64,000 nucleotides of DNA from Torymus aiolomorphi (lineage: Eukaryota > Arthropoda > Insecta > Hymenoptera > Torymidae): NCBI GenBank assembly GCA_036365515.1, contig CM070873.1, positions 172,113,104 through 172,177,103 of the forward strand, given 5' to 3'. This document shows, in pieces, positions 57,258 to 64,000 of this stretch. Numbering within the stretch: the stretch's first letter is position 1; every line of letters begins with the position of its first letter. The notes beneath the pieces were generated by a model, which saw only the letters and a list, made by a program, of their open reading frames with translations, was not told where the DNA came from and ran no database searches. Position numbers and translations under genes: made by a program.

Positions 57258-58350
57258 ATGACTGGGATCGACTACTACGATTATGCCGGGGAGTGGGGGC
57301 TTTCTCAACATGAACTCGATCAGGCCGGCCTTGATAATCTACGTTTGCATCTTGCTGAAAATCCCTCTTACCATCTTTTTGGCATAGCAGAATCATGGTT
57401 AGGTCCGGACGTCGATGACAGCGTCATTCGGATTGGTGCTTACTCAGTACTGCGGTAGGATCGTAATACGAATGGGGGCGCAGTTGCTCTGTATGTACGA
57501 AGTGATTTCAAAATCACAAAATTAGCATCGTACAATACTCAGGGATTAGGGAGACCTTCCATACCTGAGTATTTATTTTGTAGTGTACAACAGGGCTCAG
57601 ATGCACCCATTCTAGCCGGGGTCATCTATAGACCCCCCACATTGCCATGCAAAAGGACACCGACCTTTTTGAGGTCTTACGAGATCTTTGTGGAGAGTAC
57701 AGCCGCAAATTCATCTTGGGGATCTGAATGCTGATTTGTCATTGACGTCCGATGCTGATGCATATACCATCAAAAATCTAGCAAAAGAACTGTCTCTTCA
57801 AATTGTTCAGCATGGCCCAACACATCACAAATCTCCAACATCTCATACCTGGATTGACTTGATTCTGACAGACGAAAACGACGAAGTACTTAATTATAAG
57901 AATGAATGCTTGCCCAGTTTCGGTAAGCAAACTATTGTTGATGCTACTATCAATTACTTCGTGCCAGCGCCTGTAAATCCTTCTTCTACCGATACTACAA
58001 AAATATCTGTCCGAACACACTCAATGAACTGCTGGCAAGCTGTAACTGGGTGAGCATGAGTTCGGTTGAATCTGATCTGGAGAGTGCTTTACATTCTTTA
58101 AATTCTAATTTGAACCATGCCATTAATAACTTAGCTCCTTTAAAAACTGTGAACCCTAAAAAAGAACATGCTCCTTGGATTGGTTCTAAGCTGAGGCAGT
58201 TGATCAACAAACGCAATGCAGCCCAAAGACTTTACAAACCTACCGGGCGCGTAGCTGTGTTGAATGAGTTCGTCAGGCTCAGCAATGAAGTCGACTTACG
58301 CAATTCGCAAGAGCGTAACTCCTTCATAAACATCTCACAGACGCTCTTGA
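57258..58350 (+). pseudogene. LINE A ORF2 endonuclease region, broken
   Basis: Pieces in several phases: SYHLFGIAESWLGPDVDDSV (catalytic Glu in AESW), a stop after YSVLR, GGAVALYVRSDFKI, ILAGVIYRPP, then LGDLNADLSL, HTWIDLILTDEND and the linker HAPWIGSKLRQLINKRN. These are the ordered motifs of an apurinic-type LINE endonuclease followed by the spacer to RT. At least one stop (57456) and several frameshifts (near 57640, 57715 and 58050) disrupt it. Confidence 0.8.
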
Positions 58351-58509
58351 TGATAACAAGGACACATGAAAGGAAATGCATAATCTCGGCCTTCTACCAA
58401 AGCGTAGAGAGGATGATACTCACGGCTTTACGCTCACTTTGCTGGGGTCTCCGTGTAGCCTCTTGAAAACATTGACGAAGTAATGGATGTCATTTGACCT
58501 GCGACTGAG

Positions 58510-59658
58510 GAGGGTTTTTGTTTTAAACCAGTTGTTTTGAGTGGGGTAGACCTTGCCATATCGTACTTCTCCTCTCAGGCAAAGGGGGTAGACGGAGTTC
58601 CCCAGAATGTGATCGTACAAGCTTTACCTGTAATCGGCGAATTTTTAGTCAGCATTTTCAATACCTCTTTTGCGCAGGGAGTTTTGCCGGGCTCTTGGAA
58701 GCAAGCGCAGGTAATTGCTCTTAAAAAGAAGAAAGCGCCATCTACCATCTCGGACTTCCGTCCTATATCATTACTTTGCTTCCTCTCCAAGGCGTCTGAA
58801 AAAATTGCCCATAACCAAATCACGGAATATCTCAACAATTATAATTTACTAGATCCCCTCCAGGCCGGATTTCGACAGCACCACAGCACCCAGACGGCAC
58901 TTCTCATGCTGACTGATGACATTCGTTTAGGCATTGACAACAGAAAACTGACGCTACTGTTACTTTTTGACTTTAGCAAAGCCTTTGATACCATCTCACC
59001 GACAAAACTATTGTGTAATCTCTGTCGGCTAGGGTTCTCTAGATCAGCTCTTCTGTGGATCAAATCGTACTTACAAGGACGCATCCAAATGATCATTTCT
59101 AACAAAAGTGGCAATTTTGATTGGCTAGATACAAACATGGGAGTTCCACAGGGCTCTATTCTGGTTTCTCTGCTTGTTTGTCTTTACGTTAATGACTTAC
59201 GAGACGTACTTGACGGTGACACTATTAGACATATTTTCTATCATGCGGATGACTTCCAAATTTACCTACACACTACCAAGGACGAAATCTTGGCAGGCAT
59301 TGCTCGACTATCCAATGCGGCGCAAATGGTGGCTGGATGGGCGGAGAGCTCTGGTCTGAAACTCAATGCTGGCAAAACAAAAGCGATCGTATTTGGCTCC
59401 AGAGTTGGAGATAATCATGCGAATTCGTTGGATTTGCCAGACATTGGTTTGCGATCCGGGGAACTCATCCCATTTAATAGAGAAGTTGCGAGTCTCGGTG
59501 TTAAACTTGATAGCAAATTAGCGTGGAAACCTCACATTGAACAAATTGCAAAGAAGGTTAATAAAGCCCTTTGTAGTTTGATGACGACCAGCAGGGGAGT
59601 GCAGCCGGAAGTTCAGTTTCCGGCCTTAAACTACAAAACGGGTAATAGGGTGTTTTAG
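58510..59658 (+). pseudogene. LINE A reverse transcriptase
   Basis: A 373-residue open frame with ordered motifs: SSQAKGVDGVPQNVIVQALP, DFRPISLLCFLSKASEKIAH, AGFRQHHSTQTALLMLTDDI, LLFDFSKAFDTISPTKLL (catalytic Asp), MGVPQGSILVSLL, and the active-site box FYHADDFQIYL. The usual Y of YADD is H here. Later motifs SSGLKLNAGKTKAIVFGS and ASLGVKLDSKLAWKPHI follow. The thumb ends abruptly at VQPEVQFPALNY, about 100 residues short of a complete ORF2. The stretch is open, but the endonuclease in front is broken. Confidence 0.88.
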
Positions 59659-60120
59659 GCCCAAGGTGTCCGCCTCTAAAACTCCCTCCCTCCCTCCATA
59701 CGTTACCTATTCTCATTTTCATCGTTCAGGAGGGCGGTGCGTCAACATTTTATTGATCTCAATCCTTAGCCTCTCTTGGTGGGAAAGGAGCTTTCTAGAG
59801 ACTACTAGAAACAAGAAACCGTTTAATGTTAAGTTAATTAATGACTCTGCCAACTGTCATTATACTGTGATACAAATCTAGGCTATATAATAAACTGTGA
59901 TACTTTAACATTGACAAAACTATTAGTTGAACTATAAATGAAGTTTATTTATATATTTGCGACTTGTTATATTTTATATTTTTATTTATCTCTTTCTTGA
60001 TTTTATTATGTATTTTAAAAATTATTTTTAAATTAACTATGTATTATATGATTTAGTACTATATACGTATTTCATTTGTTATTTATATGTAACAAGTTTT
60101 ACTTTAAAGGCGAATAAAGA
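59659..60120 (+). other. LINE A 3' region
   Basis: AT-rich tail after the RT, with no further domain. GCGAATAAAGATC, just before the TC repeat, could serve as a polyadenylation-type or 3' recognition sequence of the LINE. Confidence 0.5.
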
Positions 60121-60160
60121 TCTCTCTCTCTCTCTCTCTCTCTCTGCTCTCTCTCTCTTG
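60121..60160 (+). repeat. TC microsatellite at the LINE A / LINE B junction
   Basis: About 18 TC units with one GC interruption. Microsatellite tails are usual for CR1/L2-type LINEs, and the next LINE begins directly after it. Confidence 0.85.
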
Positions 60161-60784
60161 GTAAGTGCGCCCACACTAGTCTCGTGCTCCGCTGTTTTTT
60201 TGCTTTACTCACCGAATTTCACTCCGCGGAGTGTTTCTTTTCAGGAAAGTGGTCCCGCCGGCTCTTAAGCTCTCTGCGTAGGAATTGCACTCACTAATTT
60301 GATGCAATCTCATGAGCCTGGGACTATTTTCCTCCAACACTACACCAACATAACCTCAAGCAGCAACACTTGGGGCTGTAGGAGAGCATTTTGTCGGTCG
60401 CTTCGCATCTGTCTGCTACTCCATTGACGACTTCTTCAGTGTGACCTTGCAGTACGGTAACCCCACTTTATCGGCAGTGCAACAACTTCTTTTACAAGTG
60501 CCGGCAAGCCGTCAATGTGAGTCAGCATTTTTATTTTTATTTCAACTATGTGGCACGAGCGACTTACCACCGTGGTGTATTACATTCTGACGACCGACTA
60601 TCCAATTTCTCCATGAGACGGCAGCAGCCACGAAGATCTGACGCCATACAGCTCGCGCAATTCAAATTAACGATTGTAACTCCAAGTGTTGCTTGCAACT
60701 ATTTATATAGTTCTATTCATAGGTTAAGCGCACCTCTTTAATATAAAAAATTATTATTAATTTTATTAGAGTTAATATTCCAAA
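60158..60784 (+). other. LINE B 5' untranslated region
   Basis: GC-richer than the surroundings and without a supported gene. It begins near GGTAAGTGCGCCCACACTAG. CR1-like LINEs carry an internal promoter in this position; no specific element can be named here. Confidence 0.5.
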
Positions 60785-61666
60785 ATGAGTGATGCTCAAG
60801 TGTGTAGTATATGCAATTTAACTACAAGAGCGCGCAAACAATTATTTCAATGCACGCGCTGTAAAAATCTATTTCACGAAAAATGTGCAGGCATAAAAAA
60901 TCATTTAACTAGTCAACAATTCGTCTGTGATAAATGCACAGGATCGATTGGCAATAAACTTAACAAGCCTAAAGATTCTTCAACGCTTCTTTCAATTCGG
61001 AAAGATAAGAGTAATTCGGCTACGCTTAATTCTACTGGTCTCTATAGTTTTAATAAATCACCAAATGTAGGTGCCAAGACAGTCGCTACCCAGCTCTCCA
61101 CTTTTAATGACACAGTTTCTCTTCTTTCATCTACCTTCACTGCGAGTACAAAGTCGCTTTCACGCAAACTTGGCGAGCAATCAGAATCTGTAAAACCATT
61201 ACAAGCTATACAGACCCAAATAAAAGAAGTTCATGATAGTTTTCGCGAACTCGATTCTGTGGCACGCATCCAAAACTCTCAGCTGGTAGAGTTGCAACCT
61301 AAGCAGTGTGATCCAATGAAGGAAAATAAAAGCTTGAATCGAAGATTAACTAATTTCGAAAATCATATTCCCGTGATAATATCCGAAAGCATTATTAAAT
61401 TAGAAAAGAAAATCATAAACAAAATTAACTCATTTGAGAAAAATATGCAGCAAGAATTCAATGATATTGATAATAATATCGGTAACCTTGGGACTAGTGT
61501 AGCGTCTGTGACGGAAACCGTCTCTGAACTTCCTCTCGCAGATAAAGCTGCTAAATCTGTCGTATCTAACCAAAATGTACCGCCAGAAAATATTTCTGTT
61601 TGTAATGAATCCGTGAACCAAAACTGTAAAAAAGGTCTGCCTCTGAACCACACGGTGAGCTCGTAA
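60785..61666 (+). pseudogene. LINE B ORF1, PHD finger and coiled region
   Basis: ATG at 60785 in the context CAAAATGAGT. Residues 7-52 form a PHD-type zinc finger: CSICNLTTRARKQLFQCTRC, then FHEKCAGI and FVCDKC, with the spaced Cys/His pattern C-x2-C, C-x2-C, H-x4-C (FHEKC) and C-x2-C. Residues about 120-240 are heptad-like (LRRLTNFE-type NRRLTNFENHIPVIISESII) and probably a coiled coil for trimerisation. The frame ends at 61666 because of a frameshift at the A6 run near 61630; the real ORF1 continues in another phase. PHD-bearing ORF1 proteins are known in insect CR1/L2-type LINEs. Confidence 0.8.
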
Positions 61667-62355
61667 TTTCCTGTGCTGTTAATTGTAAAGATATTAGATT
61701 ACAGAAGACGGATTTTGCCCTCGCCGTGCTAAGCAGAGTGCAGCCTTCTATAGATTGTTCGGATATTATCAATGCTCAGCAGCTGTTTAACAACAACAAC
61801 AAGTCAAAAGGCATTTCAGCCAGTGAGTTCAGAGACGGTTCAGGTGGTGCTTCTTCTCTGCTAGTCAAGCTGACGAGTCGTATCCTGGCTAGTCAAATTA
61901 TGAGAAAAAAGCATAATATTACGGGCTTTAATACTAGTCATATCGACACTACGCATCTTGATAGGAACACCCCATTGCCTGTGGCCTCTATTTTTATTAA
62001 TGAGTATTTGGAGCAAAATTTATAAGGAATTTAAAAAATTGAAGTCCCTAGCCAAGAAGCTAGGATTTAACTATATATGGCACAGACAGGGGCGATTCGT
62101 TGTCAAGGTGCGAGATGGCGAAAAAGCCTTCACGTTCAGCTCGCCTACCGACCTCCATGTAATTGCGGCGACTTATAAGACCGACGATATTGAGACAGCA
62201 AAATATCAGGCAGCCGTGTTAACGACTTCAATGATGTACTTAGTACTAGTAATTTAACCATAGCTGCAAAAAACAATAATAATGAGGATAAAACCACCAA
62301 AAAAAGTAGCACGACCAAATCTAAAAAAGGTTCCAAAAAGAAAGAGGTTAAGTGA
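61630..62355 (+). pseudogene. LINE B ORF1 C-terminal part with FP domain
   Basis: Continues ORF1 across three phases. First comes GELVISCAVNCKDIRLQKTD and PLPVASIFINEYLEQNL. After a one-base loss near 62022 it reads YKEFKKLKSLAKKLGFNYIW, GRFVVKVRDGEKAFTF and SSPTDLHVIAATY. After another shift near 62215 it reads VNDFNDVLSTSNLTIAAKN and a Lys-rich tail ending at TGA 62353. The middle block is a Baculovirus-FP-like domain common in insect LINE ORF1 proteins. All three shifts would have to be absent in an active copy. Confidence 0.75.
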
Positions 62356-63195
62356 CGAGACCAGGTTCCGACCGGAACGTATGAAGGGACAAAGGGTGGA
62401 CTGCAAGCGGGTTTCATCAATGTGAGCTCTCTTCGGGCTCACATTGACCAAGCCCGTCAATTTCTTCTTGATAATCCTTCCTATGACCTATTCGGCTTTG
62501 CTGAGACTTGGTTGAACTCAGCTGTTTCTGATGACGTCATTCAAATCCCCGGCTTTAAAGTAGTCCGGCAAGACCGTAACGCGAATGGTAGAGGCGCAGC
62601 TTTGTTTGTAAAAGAACACCGGCGCTGCGAGATTCTAGCGAGGTCCAACACGGAAGGAATCGGAAAACCGGGTCTTCCCGAGTTCATTTTCTGTTCCATC
62701 AGTGACACCAAGAACCCGCCTGTACTTGTCGGGGTAATATATCGACCTCCAAAAATTGCCTTTTTTAAAAATGCTGATCTAATTACCAATTTAAGAACCT
62801 TATCAGGCAATTACCGTAATAAAATTGTAATGACGGATTTGAATGCTGATCTTCTCAGTGACGGTCATGACGCCGAGTTTGTTCGTAACCTTGCAGCTGA
62901 ACTGTCGCTGCAGCTGGTTCAACACGTTCCCACCCACATAAAGCCTGCATCTCGCACCTGGATTGACGTGATTCTCGTTGACAAAAATGATAATATCATC
63001 AACGATCGGAACATCCCAGCTAACTTTCACAGCAGCCACAGCATTATTGACGTTACCATCGGTTTCAACTCTCAAGTGCCAAGAACACAAACATTTCTGT
63101 ACAGAGATTATAGAAATATCAATGCCGAAGATCTTGTAGCGCTATTGGCTTGCTATGATTGGACACCCTTCGATGCTGACGTCCTTGATACTTAG
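62356..63195 (+). pseudogene. LINE B ORF2 endonuclease domain
   Basis: Open from the ORF1 stop to 63195, with no in-frame ATG near the start; it lies in the same phase as the ORF1 tail, separated only by TGA. Motifs in order: GFINVSSLRAHIDQARQF (metal-binding Asn), FGFAETWLNS (catalytic Glu), GRGAALFVKEHRR, VGVIYRPPKI, TDLNADLLSDGHD, SRTWIDVILVDKND and SSHSIIDVTI (the usual S-D-H reads S-S-H, and G-D-L reads T-D-L). It is an apurinic-type nicking domain for target-primed integration. The two altered residues suggest loss of activity. Confidence 0.85.
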
Positions 63196-63197
63196 CA

Positions 63198-64000
63198 CCG
63201 CAAAAAACTTTTGTCCCGAAAAAGGACAGGCTGCCGTGGATCGATGCCGAGCTAGCCCAGCTGCTTCGCAGACGTGACACCCTCTACAAACGTACTGGAC
63301 AGCAAGACCTTTTCGTAGAATCTGTCACGCTACGTAAACAAATCGACGAGAAGACTGACCTAGCGAAGATGTCTTATCTACATGCTAGACTAATGGATGC
63401 TCTGACAGATGGCAGTGTCTGGAAAGAGATATGTGGCCTGGGACTCTTACCCAAACACACTGAGGACTTAAATGGGTTTCCTCCAGATGAGCTTAACCGT
63501 CATTTTGCTGGAGTGTCCGTCCCTCCACGGGATGACAATGAGAAACGTCGCAGAATTATATTGGAGAGTAGTCATGAAGGATTCTCCTTCAAACCCATAA
63601 CTTTTAATGATGTTGTTATCGCGATATCGCATTTTTCATCGCAGGCACGTGGAGTGGACGGGATTCCCCAATGTGTCATTGTCAAAGCATTGCCTGTCAT
63701 CGGCAACCTACTGGATAAACTCTTTAACTCCTCCTTGACGACTAATATTTTCCCATCCCTGTGGAAGAAAGCAAATATCATTCCACTAAAGAAAACAAAG
63801 GCACCTACCTCTCCTTCAGAATTTCGACCGATTGCCTTGCTTTGCTTTCTTTCGAAGGTGCTTGAGAAAATTGCACACGCGCAGCTGATGGAGAATCTGG
63901 AGACCATGAAAATCCTCGACCCAAATCGGACAGGTTTTCGACGTTTTAATTCCACACAAGCAGCACTTATTAGACTGACAAATGACATCAGATCTGGTAT
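63198..64000 (+). pseudogene. LINE B ORF2 linker and reverse transcriptase start, truncated by window
   Basis: In a shifted phase it runs LAPQKTFVPKKDRLPWIDAE, the linker to RT, then AISHFSSQARGVDGIPQCVI, WKKANIIPLKKTKAPTSPSE, FRPIALLCFLSKVLEKIAHA and TGFRRFNSTQAALIRLTNDI at the window edge. By comparison with LINE A (58050-58180), about 16 residues are missing at the junction near 63190, together with a frame change. The catalytic palm lies beyond the window. No stop is seen in this phase up to 64000. Confidence 0.85.

Larger units (their letters stand above)
56850..60157 (+). mobile_element. LINE A: 5'-truncated, decayed non-LTR retrotransposon
   Basis: Starts within the ORF1 FP domain and continues through an endonuclease remnant and a reverse transcriptase. 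It ends in an AT-rich 3' region with AATAAAG and a TC microsatellite tail (60121-60157). The RT most resembles the CR1/L2-jockey group of LINEs that is widespread in insects. Both ORFs are broken. Confidence 0.85.
60158..64000 (+). mobile_element. LINE B: longer LINE with ORF1 and ORF2, cut by the window end
   Basis: Runs from a 5' untranslated region through ORF1 (PHD finger, coiled region, FP domain) and ORF2 (endonuclease, RT start). Same general family as LINE A, but the endonuclease and RT proteins are clearly diverged, so they are different subfamilies rather than copies of one insertion. It has at least four frameshifts. Confidence 0.85.

Overview
The window looks like repeat-rich, intergenic or heterochromatin-like DNA from an arthropod, probably an insect. 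It is AT-rich, with eukaryotic LTR retrotransposons, LINEs whose ORF1 carries a PHD finger and an FP domain, Tc1/mariner and other cut-and-paste DNA transposons, and satellites. I found no convincing host protein-coding gene. Almost everything is mobile-element sequence at different stages of decay, and most coding stretches are broken by stops and frameshifts. A parasitoid-wasp-like genome is plausible, but the sequence does not prove it.

Layout. 1-2650: AT-rich DNA, a 19-bp minisatellite and a GC-rich stretch. 2650-7432: a decayed Ty3/gypsy-type element (gypsy A) on the minus strand, with Gag, protease, RT, RNase H and integrase remnants in the normal order. 8072-40455: a second LTR retrotransposon (gypsy-like B) on the plus strand. 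Its 5' LTR is split by a 24.27-kb inverted-repeat element (8289-32558). Its 3' LTR is split by a 3.07-kb DD41D mariner-type element (36819-39885) and is then truncated. 41091-42630 and 49560-56640: two arrays of one 174-bp satellite in opposite orientations, flanking about 6.9 kb of decayed DNA transposons. 56850-60157 and 60158-64000: two related LINEs in tandem on the plus strand, the second cut by the window end.

The standout structure is the 24.27-kb element. It has mirrored hAT-like ends (CAGTGTTGGGCAAACG) and is flanked by a perfect 8-bp duplication, GCACTAAT. The other LTR shows the same target as a single uninterrupted copy. The two arms are near-identical inverted repeats, each roughly 8 kb. 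Each arm contains a mirrored array of about 92-bp monomers, and each array itself flips orientation around a small hairpin element. No hAT transposase is visible. Its centre holds a stack of nested insertions: sequence with CAGGGATG termini, then a CACTG-ended element with AATGCA-rich ends, then a 4.06-kb transposon with about 430-bp TIRs, an ATAT 4-bp duplication and a broken transposase gene.

The order of events can be read from the nesting. Gypsy-like B inserted first. The giant palindromic element and the mariner element then inserted into its two LTRs. Further elements landed in the palindrome, some before the arms were duplicated (present in both) and some after (present in one arm only). 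Homopolymer runs coincide with several frameshifts, so some breaks could be sequencing errors rather than decay.
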